Assembly (NCBI RefSeq): GCF_014648055.1
Contig: NZ_BMQJ01000001.1
Location: forward strand, 186,001-250,000
Direction: 5' to 3'
Source of the DNA: Streptosporangium pseudovulgare
Lineage (GTDB): Bacteria; Actinomycetota; Actinomycetes; Streptosporangiales; Streptosporangiaceae
Length of the DNA: 64,000 nt
The notes under the pieces were generated by a model, which saw only the letters and a list, made by a program, of their open reading frames with translations, did not search any database and had not been told where the DNA came from. The position numbers and the translations under genes are program-made. Shown piece by piece: positions 7,782 to 18,336 of this stretch (positions are counted from its first letter, which is position 1; every line of letters begins with the position of its first letter).

Positions 7782-8023
7782 TTTCAGGAAAGATCAGGGG
7801 GTTTGTCAACGGCCGACGAGCCGGAGAACGACGGAACCCGGGGCGGTCGCGCGGACGGAGGACGGCGCGGGCGGCGCGATCCGCCGCGGACGGCGCGGGT
7901 GATGCGGGTGGCGTGAGCGGTGTGGGCGGCGCGGGCCCGTACGGATGGCGCGAACGGCGTGACCCGGCGCGGGCTCGTGCGGGTGGCGCGGACGGCGTGG
8001 CCCGGCGGGCCGCCGGGACACGA
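7782..8023. other. Low-complexity GC-rich intergenic stretch
   Basis: This segment consists of degenerate short blocks of the type GGCGCGGA and GGCGTGAG repeated irregularly. Open frames across it on both strands have Arg/Pro/Ala-only composition and no start signals, so I see no gene. It separates the transporter's regulatory region from the terminator of the LLM oxidoreductase gene. Confidence 0.5.
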
Positions 8024-8055
8024 GAAGGGGGTACGGCCGGAGCCGTACCCCCTTC
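8024..8055 (-). terminator. Hairpin terminator after the LLM oxidoreductase gene
   Basis: A perfect 14-bp inverted repeat (GAAGGGGGTACGGC and its complement) with a CGGA loop begins 18 bp beyond the stop codon. It is the strongest terminator-like hairpin in this part of the window. Confidence 0.8.
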
Positions 8056-8073
8056 GGGAAAAGGCGCGCGGGG

Positions 8074-9114
8074 TCAGGACGCGAGGTCCCTGACCTTCTC
8101 GATCAGCCGGACCCGCTCGGCGTGCGTACGGCCCAGCGGGGCGACGTTGATCGTGGTGACGCCCGAGTCCCGCATCACCTGCAGGCGCTCGCGGACGTGG
8201 CTCTCCGGGCCGATCAGCGACATCTGCTCCAGCAGCTCCCTCGGGACGAGCGCGGCGGCCTCGTCCTTCTTGCCGTCGAGGTAGAGGTTCTGGATCTGCT
8301 CGGCCTCCTTCTCGTAGCCGTAGCGGCGGGCGAGGTCGTTGTAGAAGTTCTTGCCCTTGGCGCCCATGCCGCCGATGTAGAGGGCGGCCATCGGCCGGCC
8401 CAGCTCCAGCCACTCCGACACGTCCTCGCCGATGGCCAGCGGCGCCTGGGCGATGACGTCGAGCTCACCCAGGGCCGGGTCGCGCCTGGCCTTCCCCGCG
8501 GCCAGGGACGCCCCCCAGACGTCGGCGGCCTTCTCCGGCATGTAGAAGATCGGCTCCCAGCCCTCCGCCAGCTCGGCGGCCAGCTCGACGTTCTTGGGCC
8601 CGATGGCGGCGATCACGATGGGGATGCGGTCCCGGACCGGACGGTTGATGATCTTCAGGGGCTTGCCCAGGCCGGTGCCCTGGTCCGCGGGCAGCGGAAC
8701 GTTGTAGTACCTGCCCTCGTAGGTCAGGCGCTCGCGCCTCCAGACCCGGCGGCAGATCTCCACGACCTCGCGGGTACGGCCCAGCGGCGCGGTGTACGGC
8801 ACGCCGTGGAAGCCCTCGATGACCTGCGGCCCCGAGGCGCCCAGGCCCAGGGTGAAGCGGCCGTCGGAGACGTAGTCCATGCCGGCGGCGGTCATGGCCA
8901 GCAGGGTCGGGGTGCGGGAGTAGATCGGCAGGATGCCGGAGGCGATCTGCAGCCGTTCCGTCCTCGCCGCGATGTAGCCCATCTGGCTCACCGCGTCGAA
9001 GCTGTACGCCTCGGCCACGAAGACGATGTCGAGCCCCGCCTTCTCGTAGTCGGCCAGTTCGGCCACCGTCTCCTTGAAGCCCCCCGAGTAGTTCAGGGCC
9101 ATGCCGATGCGCAT
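8074..9114 (-). CDS. LLM-class, probably F420-dependent, oxidoreductase
   Basis: A 346-residue luciferase-like (beta/alpha)8-barrel protein. Family signatures include the N-terminal MRIGMALNYSGG, VAEAYSFDAVSQMG, ASGILPIYSRTPTLLAMTAAGMD and GRFTLGLGASGPQVIEGFHGVPY. This set of motifs is typical of F420-dependent members of actinobacteria, such as the F420-dependent LLM class related to methylene-H4MPT reductase. The substrate is unknown. The ATG at 9112-9114 is chosen because AAGGA lies 10 nt upstream and it matches the family N-terminus; an in-frame GTG 21 nt earlier is possible. It is divergent from the nuclease-family gene, with about 200 bp between, and is monocistronic. Confidence 0.88.
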   Translation of the reverse strand: MRIGMALNYSGGFKETVAELADYEKAGLDIVFVAEAYSFDAVSQMGYIAARTERLQIASGILPIYSRTPTLLAMTAAGMDYVSDGRFTLGLGASGPQVIEGFHGVPYTAPLGRTREVVEICRRVWRRERLTYEGRYYNVPLPADQGTGLGKPLKIINRPVRDRIPIVIAAIGPKNVELAAELAEGWEPIFYMPEKAADVWGASLAAGKARRDPALGELDVIAQAPLAIGEDVSEWLELGRPMAALYIGGMGAKGKNFYNDLARRYGYEKEAEQIQNLYLDGKKDEAAALVPRELLEQMSLIGPESHVRERLQVMRDSGVTTINVAPLGRTHAERVRLIEKVRDLAS

Positions 9115-9207
9115 CGTGAGATCGTCCTTCCGCACGCGTCCGGGCCCGCCCGCGGGCCTTTTTCCGGCTTACGCGGTCACCCGGGCGGCCCGGGGAAACC
9201 GAATGTT

Positions 9208-9228
9208 GTTCCGCTGCCTTCGCGGAAC
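9208..9228. promoter_or_regulatory. Inverted repeat in a divergent promoter region
   Basis: GTTCCGC and GCGGAAC flank 7 nt, forming a perfect 7-bp dyad between two divergent genes. It could be an operator or a transcript hairpin for the rightward gene. It does not match the LexA or Crp consensus. Low confidence in any specific role. Confidence 0.35.
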
Positions 9229-9316
9229 AGGCTATCGACTCACCGGCCGGCCACCAAGCGCCCCCCTTCGCGCCGCGAAGCCGGTAGCGTACGCGTTCCG
9301 GGGGCAGTGGAGGATC

Positions 9317-10231
9317 ATGGTCAGGCGGGCGGGGAGCAGCGCAGTGCTCGAGCGGATGATCATCGTGTTGGCGGGGGCGCTGGCCCTGGTCCTCGGCGGC
9401 CACGGGCTCCTGCCGGACCTCGGCGGGTTCACGCCGGTTCTGGAGAGCGGGCTGCCCTGGCTCGGCGTCGCCGTGCCGCTCCTGCTGCTGGGCGCGCTGC
9501 CGGCCCGCTCGTGGAAGGCCGTCGCCGCCGCGCTGGTCCCGGCGGCCGTGTGGGGGGTCATGTTCGGCCCCGCCCTGCTGCGCAGGCCGCCCGGCGGGCC
9601 GAGCGACCTGTCGGTCGCCACGCTCAACGTGGGGGTGACCAACGCCGCCTCCGGGCGGGCCGTACGGGCCCTGGCCGAGAGCAGGGACCTCGTCGCCGTG
9701 CAGGAGCTCACCCAGGGCGGCCCGGCGGCCAAAGCGCTCGGCGAGGTCCTCCCGTACCACTACCAGGTCACGACGGTGGGCCTGTGGAGCCGGTTCCCGA
9801 TCATCGAGGCCCGCAAGGCGGACATCGGCCTGGCCTGGGCGCGGGCGCTGCGGGCCGTGCTGAGCACCCCCAAGGGCAGGGTGACCGTCTACGTCATGCA
9901 CCTGGCCTCGGCCCGTCCCGGCGAGACGGCCATGCGCGACAAGAACCTCTCCTACGTCCGGCGGATCATCGACGCCGACACCAGCCGGCGCCTGCTCCTG
10001 CTCGGCGACCTCAACACCGCCACCACCGACCGCAACCGCTCCGGCCTGGTGCCCCCGCTGCTGGACGCCCAGCAGGAGGCGGGGTCGGGGTTCGGCTTCA
10101 CCTGGCCGGCGTCCTTCCCCGTCACCCGGCCCGACCACATCCTCTACCGCGGCCTGGTCGCCACCGGCGCGGCGGTCGAGGAGGCCGCGGGCAGCGACCA
10201 CCGCGCGGCCGTGGCCACCCTGCGCTTCTAG
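9317..10231 (+). CDS. Endonuclease/exonuclease/phosphatase family membrane protein
   Basis: A 304-residue protein with about three N-terminal hydrophobic segments (residues 14-95), then an EEP catalytic domain facing the outside. Active-site motifs are in order: ATLNVG (Asn), VAVQELT (Glu metal ligand), MHLAS, LGDLNTA (Asp and Asn), RPDHIL and GSDHRA (catalytic Asp-His pair). Members act on nucleic acids, phosphoinositides or sphingomyelin; the substrate here is not known. The ATG at 9317-9319 has GGAGG just 3 nt upstream; a nearby GTG or the ATG at codon 14 are alternatives. It is convergent with the mobA-like gene. Confidence 0.83.
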   Translation: MVRRAGSSAVLERMIIVLAGALALVLGGHGLLPDLGGFTPVLESGLPWLGVAVPLLLLGALPARSWKAVAAALVPAAVWGVMFGPALLRRPPGGPSDLSVATLNVGVTNAASGRAVRALAESRDLVAVQELTQGGPAAKALGEVLPYHYQVTTVGLWSRFPIIEARKADIGLAWARALRAVLSTPKGRVTVYVMHLASARPGETAMRDKNLSYVRRIIDADTSRRLLLLGDLNTATTDRNRSGLVPPLLDAQQEAGSGFGFTWPASFPVTRPDHILYRGLVATGAAVEEAAGSDHRAAVATLRF

Positions 10232-10313
10232 GTTCCGTCCACGAGAGGTCCCGCCCGGATCACGGCCGTGACGGCACGGCGGCCGGCACGGCCCGCGGCG
10301 TCCGGCGCGCGGG

Positions 10314-10970
10314 TCACCGCTCCCGCAGCGCCGACAGGTCGGCCGGGGTGTCGATGTCGGCCGGGTCGCCCACGTCGTCGCAGGCCACCGCGACGACCAG
10401 CTCGGCGTGGGCCCGCAGGAACGGCCGGGCGCCGACGTCGCCGGTCGCCATCGCGGCGACCCGCCCGAAGTGTTCCCTCGCGATCAGCACCGGGTTCCTC
10501 GGCGCCCCGCCGTAGGCGGCGACGGCCACCGACGCGCCCTGCCGCGCGGCCCGGATCAGCCGCCGCACCGCCTCCGGTCCGACGAACGGCTGGTCCACCA
10601 GGGCGATCACGACCCGCTCGGCGTCGTCCGGCAGCGCGGCCAGGCCGGCGCGCAGGGAGGAGCCCATGCCGGTGCGCCACCGGGGGTTGCGCACCGTCAC
10701 CGCCCCGCGCACCTGCGCGGTCGCGGCCCCGAGCACGACGACCACCGGGTGGCAGCCGCCCTCGCGCAGCGTCCGCACCCCGCGGTCGACCAGCCGCTCC
10801 CCCCGGAACTCGACCAGCGCCTTGGGCGTGCCGAGCCGCGAGCCCGCCCCGGCGGCCAGCAGCAGCCCGGCGGTGACCGGCTCGGCGGGCCCGCCCGCCC
10901 CGTGGATCTCCGGGTCCGGGGTGCCCGGGGCCTCTGGGGCGCCTGGGGCGCTTGGGGTCCCTCGGGTCAC
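10314..10970 (-). CDS. MobA-like nucleotidyltransferase (molybdopterin cytidylyl-/guanylyltransferase type)
   Basis: A 218-residue protein with the nucleotide-binding signature LLAAGAGSRLGTPKAL (about residues 33-48), ALVDQPF (metal-binding Asp) and GAPRNPVLIAREHF. This is the MocA/MobA-like NTP-transferase family that attaches CMP or GMP to molybdopterin. Its GTG start overlaps the xdhC stop (GTGA, 10967-10970), so it is translationally coupled to an XdhC maturation factor. That supports a role in making the cytosine-dinucleotide cofactor of a xanthine- or CO-dehydrogenase-type enzyme. The first 30 residues are an Ala-Pro-Gly-rich tail not typical of the family. A closely similar sugar nucleotidyltransferase role is less likely given the neighbours. 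Confidence 0.85.
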   Translation of the reverse strand: MTRGTPSAPGAPEAPGTPDPEIHGAGGPAEPVTAGLLLAAGAGSRLGTPKALVEFRGERLVDRGVRTLREGGCHPVVVVLGAATAQVRGAVTVRNPRWRTGMGSSLRAGLAALPDDAERVVIALVDQPFVGPEAVRRLIRAARQGASVAVAAYGGAPRNPVLIAREHFGRVAAMATGDVGARPFLRAHAELVVAVACDDVGDPADIDTPADLSALRER

Positions 10971-12073
10971 CGCCGGACCCCGTCCCCGTGGATGCGCCCG
11001 GAGCCGCCGGTGAGCGGCCGCCCTGAACCGCCCCAGCGCAGCTGGACCAGCTCGGCGGCGATGGAGACCGCCGTCTCCTCGGGGGTCCGCGCGCCCAGGT
11101 CGAGCCCGATCGGCGAGCGCAACCGCTCCAGCTCGGCCTCCCCCAGCCCGGCCTGCCGCAGCCGCTCCAGACGGTCCTCGTGGGTACGGCGCGAGCCCAT
11201 CGCGCCGACGTAGCCGGCCGGGGTGCGCAGCGCGACCTCCAGCAGCGGCACGTCGAAGCGGGGGTCGTGGGTGAGCACGCAGATCGCGGTGCGCTCGTCC
11301 ACGGTGATCGAGGTCAGGTAGTCGTGCGGCCACCTGACCACGACCTCGTCGGCGTCCGGGAAGCGCCTGGCCGTGGCGAAGACCGGCCGGGCGTCGCAGA
11401 CGACCACGTGGTAGCCGAGGAACTTGCCGATCCTGGCCACCGCGGCGGCGAAGTCGATCGCGCCGAAGACCAGCATCCGGGGCGGCGGGGCGAAGGAGTG
11501 CACGAAGACCGCCAGGTCGTCGAGCCGCCGCTCGCCGTGCGGGCCGTACCGGCGGATCCCGGTGATCCCCTGGGCGAGCATGCCGCGGGCGTCGTCGTCG
11601 ACGGCGTCGTCCAGCCGGTCCCCGCCGAGGGAGCCGGAGGCCCGGTCCGGCCAGACGATCCGGCGGGCGCCGGTCCGGCCGGGCCCGGACAGCACGGTCG
11701 CCACCGCCACCGGCTCGCGGGCGGAGACCGACCCGGCCACCTCCCCCAGCTCGGGGAACGCCTCGCGCGAGACCGGCTCGACGAACACGTCGAGGATGCC
11801 CCCGCAGGTCAGACCGGCCGAGAAGGCGTCGTCGTCGCTCACGCCGTACCGCTGCAGGACCGGGACGCCGGAGGCGGCCACCTCGCGGGCCAGCTCGTAG
11901 ACGGCGCCCTCGACGCAGCCGCCCGAGACGCTGCCCTCGGCCTCCTCGCCGGACACGGCCATGGCGGCGCCCGGCGGGCGGGGCGCGCTGCGGAAGGTGC
12001 TCACCACGGTGGCCAGGCCGAACGTCTCACCGGCCGCCCACCACCGCACGATCTGCGACAACACGTCACGCAT
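10967..12073 (-). CDS. XdhC/CoxF-family molybdenum-hydroxylase maturation factor
   Basis: A 368-residue XdhC/CoxI-type protein. The N-terminal XdhC_CoxI domain has ATVVSTFRSAPRPPGAAMAV and EGSVSGGCVEGAVYE with the conserved Cys, plus LTCGGILDVFVEP. The C-terminal Rossmann domain shows FVHSFAPPPRMLVFGAIDFAAAV and GYVGAMGSRRTHEDR. Such proteins bind molybdenum cofactor and protect or sulfurate it before insertion. The ATG at 12071-12073 lies inside the end of the coxE-like gene (8-nt overlap). The mobA-like gene follows with a GTGA overlap. No molybdenum hydroxylase subunit is in the window. Confidence 0.9.
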   Translation of the reverse strand: MRDVLSQIVRWWAAGETFGLATVVSTFRSAPRPPGAAMAVSGEEAEGSVSGGCVEGAVYELAREVAASGVPVLQRYGVSDDDAFSAGLTCGGILDVFVEPVSREAFPELGEVAGSVSAREPVAVATVLSGPGRTGARRIVWPDRASGSLGGDRLDDAVDDDARGMLAQGITGIRRYGPHGERRLDDLAVFVHSFAPPPRMLVFGAIDFAAAVARIGKFLGYHVVVCDARPVFATARRFPDADEVVVRWPHDYLTSITVDERTAICVLTHDPRFDVPLLEVALRTPAGYVGAMGSRRTHEDRLERLRQAGLGEAELERLRSPIGLDLGARTPEETAVSIAAELVQLRWGGSGRPLTGGSGRIHGDGVRR

Positions 12074-13247
12074 GAGCCCCTCCCAGAAGCGCGGCCAGTT
12101 CCTCGAACGCCGCCAGGCTGTGCCCGGCGACGAAGTCGTCGACGTACGGCAGGGCCGCGCGCATCCCGGCGGTGAGCGGCCGGTAGCCCTCCCGCCCCCG
12201 GTGCGGGTTGACCCAGACCACCCGGTGCGCCACCCGCGACAGCCGGGCCATCTGGGCGCCCAGCAGCGAGACGTCGCCGCGTTCCCACCCGTCGGAGGCG
12301 ATGACCACGGTCGCGCCGCGGGCGTCGTTCAGCGCGAGGAGCCGGCGCAGCTCCTCCCCGAGGCGGGTGCCGCCGCTCCAGTCGGGGACGGCGCGGGACA
12401 CGGCGTCCATCGCGGCGGCGGGGTCGCGGCGGCGCAGCTCGGCGGTGACGCGGGTGAGGCGGGTGCCGGCGCTGAACACCTCGGTGGCCCCGGGCTCGGT
12501 GGCGACGAGAGCGTGGCCGAAGCGCAGCAGCGTGTCGGCGTAGGGGGTCATGGAGCCGCTGACGTCGACCACCAGCACGACCCGGCGGGGCCTGGTGCGG
12601 TGGACGCGGCGGCGCAGCCGGGCGGTCTCCCCGCCGCGCCGCAGGGTCTCGCGGATCGTCGCGGCGGGGTCGAGCCGTCCCCGCCGGGACGGCCGGGACC
12701 GCCGCGACCTGCGCCGCTCGCGCCCGGCCCGGAGCAGGGCCAGCAGCCGGTGCACCTCGGCCAGTTCGGCCGCGGTCAGCCTGGCCACGTCCCGGTTGCG
12801 CAGCACCTCCAGCTCGCTGGCGCCGGCCGGCCGCGCCGCGGACTCCCGCTCGCCGCCGTCGCCGGACTCACCGGCGAGGGTGGCGACGTGCCGGGTGACG
12901 GTCACCGTCGCGGACCGGGCGGGACCCGCCCGCAGGCCCCCGAAGTAGGCCGCGAACACCCGGTCGTAGCGGGGCAGGTCCTCGGCGGAGGCGCACAGGG
13001 TGAGCCGGCCGGCCCAGTAGACGTCCCCGGGCCGGGCGGCGTCCAGGTGGGACAGCGCGCGCAGCAGCCCCTGGGTCCTGGTGTGGTCGGCGGGCACCCC
13101 TGCGGCCCGGAGCGTCCGGGCGAAACCGGTCATGACGGCGACCAGGTCGCGGCCGGCCGGATCACGAGCGGCCGGATCACGGGCAGCCGGATCACGGGCA
13201 GCCGGATCGCAGGCGGCCGGATCGCGGGCGTCAGCGGCGGAGGTCAT
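12066..13247 (-). CDS. CoxE-like von Willebrand factor A domain protein
   Basis: A 393-residue protein of the VWA/CoxE family. The MIDAS metal site is visible in VVDVSGSM (DxSxS), with supporting Thr and Asp residues in SGGTRLGEEL and IASDGWERGD. CoxE works with the MoxR-type ATPase CoxD in maturing the copper-molybdenum centre of CO dehydrogenase. Residues 1-38 are a low-complexity tail of five Ala-Ala-x-Asp-Pro-like repeats encoded by 15-bp DNA repeats. The real start may be Met39 (MTGFARTLRAAG), because the upstream ATG has a poor ribosome-binding site and overlaps the moxR end by 17 nt. It overlaps xdhC by 8 nt. Confidence 0.85.
   Translation of the reverse strand: MTSAADARDPAACDPAARDPAARDPAARDPAGRDLVAVMTGFARTLRAAGVPADHTRTQGLLRALSHLDAARPGDVYWAGRLTLCASAEDLPRYDRVFAAYFGGLRAGPARSATVTVTRHVATLAGESGDGGERESAARPAGASELEVLRNRDVARLTAAELAEVHRLLALLRAGRERRRSRRSRPSRRGRLDPAATIRETLRRGGETARLRRRVHRTRPRRVVLVVDVSGSMTPYADTLLRFGHALVATEPGATEVFSAGTRLTRVTAELRRRDPAAAMDAVSRAVPDWSGGTRLGEELRRLLALNDARGATVVIASDGWERGDVSLLGAQMARLSRVAHRVVWVNPHRGREGYRPLTAGMRAALPYVDDFVAGHSLAAFEELAALLGGAHA
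13156..13230. repeat. Five tandem 15-bp units at the 5' end of the coxE-like gene
   Basis: Five consecutive units of the form GCCGGATCrCrrGCr (13156-13170, 13171-13185, 13186-13200, 13201-13215, 13216-13230) encode a five-residue repeat. The period is a multiple of three, so copy number can change without a frameshift. Confidence 0.85.
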
Positions 13248-14124
13248 CGAACAGCCCGTTCCCGAGCGCGGCCTCGTGGTCCTCCCGGTGCTTGAGCAGG
13301 GCGCCGAGCGTGGCGGCGGCCAGGGCGGGGTCGAGGTCGCGGGCGCCGAGGGTCAGCAGGGCCTCGGTCCAGTCGAGGGTCTCGGCGATCCCCGGCGGTT
13401 TGACCAGCTCGGCCCCGCGCAGCCGCCCGGCCGCGCGGGCGACCTGCCGGGCGAGCGTCTCGGAACAGGCGGGAAGGCGGCGCAGCAGGATCGCGACCTC
13501 CCGGTCGAAGGAGGGGTGCTCCAGCCAGTGGTAGAGGCAGCGCCGTTTCAGGGCGTCGTGCACCTCGCGGGTGCGGTTGGAGGTCAGCACGACGACCGGG
13601 GGGCGCTCGGCGCGGATCGTGCCGAGCTCCGGGACGGAGATCGCGAAGTCGGAGAGCACTTCGAGCAGGATCGCCTCGAACTCCACGTCGGCCCGGTCGA
13701 TCTCGTCGATCAGCAGCACGCTGGGCCAGGTCTCGATCGCCCGCAGCAGCGGCCGGGCGACCAGGAAGCGCCGGTCGTAGACCTCCGTCTCCAGGCGGGC
13801 CGGGTCGGCGGCCCCGCCCGCCTCGGCGGCCTTGAGGTGCAGGAGCTGGCGGGCGAAGTCCCAGTCGTAGAGGGCCTGGGGGCCGTCGAGGCCCTCGTAG
13901 CACTGCAACCTGATCAGCGGCGCGTCCAGCACGGCGGCCAGGGCCCTGGCCAGCTCGGTCTTGCCGACCCCCGCCGCGCCCTCCAGCAGCAGCGGGCGGC
14001 CCATCCGCAGCGCCAGGAAGGCGGCGGTGGCCAGCCCCTCGTCGGCGAGGTACGCCTGCCGGTCGAGCAGCCCGGCCAGCTCGCCGGGCGAGCCGAGGTC
14101 TGACGCGTCGGTCGTCCGCACCAC
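13231..14124 (-). CDS. MoxR-family AAA+ ATPase (CoxD-like)
   Basis: A 297-residue AAA+ ATPase with Walker A GAAGVGKTE (about 52-60), Walker B LLIDEIDRAD, sensor 1 LTSNRT, and the arginine region EVHDALKRRCLYHWLEHP typical of MoxR/CoxD. MoxR ATPases pair with VWA proteins as metal-centre chaperones; here the coxE-like gene follows with a 17-nt overlap. Two consecutive GTG codons (14119-14124) can start it; the first is used here. It heads the moxR-coxE-xdhC-mobA cluster, so its promoter should lie in the 14125-14350 gap, where I see no clear element. Confidence 0.9.
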   Translation of the reverse strand: MVRTTDASDLGSPGELAGLLDRQAYLADEGLATAAFLALRMGRPLLLEGAAGVGKTELARALAAVLDAPLIRLQCYEGLDGPQALYDWDFARQLLHLKAAEAGGAADPARLETEVYDRRFLVARPLLRAIETWPSVLLIDEIDRADVEFEAILLEVLSDFAISVPELGTIRAERPPVVVLTSNRTREVHDALKRRCLYHWLEHPSFDREVAILLRRLPACSETLARQVARAAGRLRGAELVKPPGIAETLDWTEALLTLGARDLDPALAAATLGALLKHREDHEAALGNGLFDDLRR

Positions 14125-14350
14125 ATCAGGCTACGCCCGCCCACCCGTTTCCAGGGGTTCCGGCGGTGTCCGGTTCCGGCGGATTCCGCGGTACGGCGGA
14201 CCCGGCGGATCAACCCGTCCCGGCGGATCAGCCGGTCCCGGCGGCGCTCGACGGATCCCGGATCCGGCGGCCCCATCGGGTGGACCTGGCCCGGCGGCGC
14301 TCAGCGACGCCCGATGGCGCTCGGTGGCGTCCGGTGGCACCCGGTGGTGC

Positions 14351-14809
14351 TCAGCGGCGCTCGTCGGTCTCCCCGCGCTCCCGGATGAGCGCCAGCAGCT
14401 CGCGGACCTGCCGTACGGTCCGGTCCTTCTCCGAGCCCTGCAGGCCCATGGCGCCGACGGTCGCGCCGTCGGCGAAGTCGATCTTCGCCCAGGGCTCGCT
14501 GTCGACCAGCGTCACCCCCAGGACCTCGGGCCACTCGTAGCGGTGCACCCGCAGCGGGTTGACCACGGTGACGCCCCGCTCGTCGGCCTCCACCCGGCAT
14601 CTCCCGAGCAGGTGCAGCAGCCAGGCGATCATCCCACCGAGCGCGACCATCGCGATCCGGTCGGCCAGGCCGAACGGCTCGGGCAGCACGAACGCCATCA
14701 CCAGCGCGCCCAGCACGACCACCCCGGCGAAACCGTAGGCCACGACCCGCCCCTTCTTCGGCCGCCACACGACGGGCAGCGCGGGCGCGGGGACGCTCTC
14801 GGGGCTCAC
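14351..14809 (-). CDS. Membrane protein with bacterial PH-like domain
   Basis: A 152-residue protein with a WRPKKGRVVAYG segment, two hydrophobic helices (about residues 24-70) and a C-terminal PH-like domain (CRVEADERGVTVVNPLRVHRYEWPEVLGV) as in the bPH_6 family. Role unknown; such proteins sit next to riboflavin genes in other actinobacteria, from memory. The GTG at 14807-14809 matches the family N-terminus; a second GTG at 14864-14866 (AGG 4 nt upstream) would add 19 residues. Transcribed in the same direction as the rib operon, 370 bp downstream of it. Confidence 0.75.
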   Translation of the reverse strand: MSPESVPAPALPVVWRPKKGRVVAYGFAGVVVLGALVMAFVLPEPFGLADRIAMVALGGMIAWLLHLLGRCRVEADERGVTVVNPLRVHRYEWPEVLGVTLVDSEPWAKIDFADGATVGAMGLQGSEKDRTVRQVRELLALIRERGETDERR

Positions 14810-15177
14810 TGGACGATCACGATCCTTCGGGAAACCGCCGCTCAGAGCGGTTGTGACGGCTATCACGGCACCTGACGAAATCTATCGCACACCCCGGCGG
14901 CCCGTGCCCCCGGCTCGGCCGGGCCGCGCCGCGGCGGACCGGCGGGCGCCCGTACGGCACGGGCCGCCCGGCCGCGGCGGGACCGGCGGACCGGCCCGCG
15001 GACCCCGGGAGCGACCGGAGCGACCCTGGAAGCAGGCCGAACGCCCCGGAAGCGGCCGGAGCGATCCCGGAAGCGGGCCGGATCCCGGAAGCGGACCCCG
15101 GAAGCGGCCGGAGCGATCCCGGAAGCGGGCCGGATCCCGGAAGCGGGCCCCGGGAGCGGCCGGGACCCGCGGGGTCC
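14810..15177. repeat. Intergenic region with 51-bp direct repeat
   Basis: Two identical 51-bp copies (15044-15094 and 15096-15146) sit one base apart, themselves built from CGGAAGCGG and GGATCCCGG blocks. Weaker copies of the same blocks extend from about 14995 to 15170. No gene or promoter is apparent. The repeat lies directly downstream of ribH. Confidence 0.75.
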
Positions 15178-17065
<1,888 letters not shown>

Positions 17066-17069
<4 letters not shown>

Positions 17070-17731
17070 AGCGCCTCCTCGGGGACGAGTGCCGCCCGGG
17101 AGGAGCGGTACTCCTTGAGCCAGTTCAGGAACCCGGCCAGGACGAGCACGAAGAACACCCCGTACACCGCCCCGGACACGACGAGTCCGGACTTGAAGGA
17201 CAGCGGCACGCCGACCAGGTCGACGGCCACCCAGACGATCCAGAAGTCGACCAGCGCCCGCCCCTGCGCCCAGGTGGCGACGGCGCTGCCGACGAAGATG
17301 TAGGCGTCGGCGGCGACCAGGTAGTAGCCCTTGGGCGGGGGGACGGCCGCGCCCCACGACAGCTTGGCGACGTAGAAGACGACGCCCACCGCGATCGTGC
17401 CGACCAGCAGGGTCGCGATCATCCCGGCGCGTTCGGCGGCCCGCGCGGGCCGTACCGGCAGGCTCCCGCCGTCGCGGGTGCCACGCGACCACCGCCACCA
17501 GCCGTAGACCGCGAGGCCGCCGAACATGGTCTGCTTGAGCACGTTTCCGGTGAGGTGGGCGTTCGCGTAGGTGATGAACAGCAGGACCGCGGCGGTGAGC
17601 TGCACCGGCCAGGTCCACAGCGACTTGCGGATCGCCAGCAGCACCGTGGCCAGGGCGGCGACGTTGCCGATCAGGTCGGTCCAGAGCACCTTCGTGCCGA
17701 AGATCTCGAATCCCGTGTTCGCCCAGTTCAC
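17066..17731 (-). CDS. ribM: PnuC-family transporter, probably riboflavin uptake protein RibM
   Basis: A 221-residue protein with about seven to eight hydrophobic helices of the PnuC family. PnuC carries nicotinamide riboside, but family members inside FMN-riboswitch operons of Corynebacterium and Streptomyces (RibM/PnuX) carry riboflavin by facilitated diffusion. Its place between ribE and ribBA, with GTGA overlaps at both ends (17728-17731 and 17066-17069), supports riboflavin as substrate. Motifs include [17 protein letters not shown] and the WWRWSRG loop. Family is clear from sequence; substrate is inferred from context. Confidence 0.85.
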
Positions 17732-18336
17732 GACGCGGCTCCGGGGACGTAGCCGGCGGTCAGCTTCTCCACGTGCTTGGCGATGACGTCGGCCTCCAGG
17801 TTCACCGGGTCGCCCGGCCGCTTGGCGCCGAGGGTGGTGAGCCGCAGCGTGGTAGGGATCAGACTGACGGTGAGGCTCTCGCCGTCCACGCCCGCCACGG
17901 TCAGGCTGACGCCGTCCACCGCGATCGAGCCCTTCTCGACCACGTAGCGGTTCAGCTCGGCCGGCAGCGAGATCCTGACGACCTCCCAGTGCTCGCCCGG
18001 TTCGCGCGACAGCAGCGTGCCGGTGCCGTCGACGTGGCCCTGGACGATGTGACCGCCCAGGCGCGCGTCGGCGCGGACGGCCCGCTCCAGGTTGACCGGG
18101 GAGCCGGGCCGCAGCGCCCCGAGGGAGCTGCGGTCCAGGGTCTCCTTCATCACGTCGGCGGTGAAGACGTCGCCGTCCACCTCCACCACGGTCAGGCAGA
18201 CGCCGTTGACGGCGATCGAGTCGCCGTGCCGGGCGTCGGCGGTCACGACCGGGCCGCGGACCGACAGCCGCGCCGCGTCCGGCAGCGGCTCGACCGCGGC
18301 GATCTCGCCGAGCTCCTCAACGATTCCGGTGAACAT
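17728..18336 (-). CDS. ribE: Riboflavin synthase alpha subunit
   Basis: A 202-residue enzyme that dismutates two lumazines to riboflavin plus ArP. Two homologous beta-barrels are visible, each with an [11 protein letters not shown] or [11 protein letters not shown] motif and a [13 protein letters not shown] substrate segment; the starter [10 protein letters not shown] is canonical. The ATG at 18334-18336 is chosen for that N-terminus and the AGGAG 6 nt upstream. Its first 20 nt overlap the end of ribD, so translation is coupled. ribM follows with a GTGA overlap. Confidence 0.97.
   Translation of the reverse strand: MFTGIVEELGEIAAVEPLPDAARLSVRGPVVTADARHGDSIAVNGVCLTVVEVDGDVFTADVMKETLDRSSLGALRPGSPVNLERAVRADARLGGHIVQGHVDGTGTLLSREPGEHWEVVRISLPAELNRYVVEKGSIAVDGVSLTVAGVDGESLTVSLIPTTLRLTTLGAKRPGDPVNLEADVIAKHVEKLTAGYVPGAAS

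Noticed and set aside
7784-8413. A 209-codon minus-strand frame overlapping the LLM oxidoreductase end
   Set aside because: It lies in a shifted frame of the oxidoreductase gene and continues into low-complexity intergenic DNA across a perfect terminator hairpin.
14131-14340. Pro/Gly-rich frames between moxR and the PH-domain gene
   Set aside because: The DNA is made of short CCCGGCGGATC-like repeats; there is no start signal or recognisable protein pattern.
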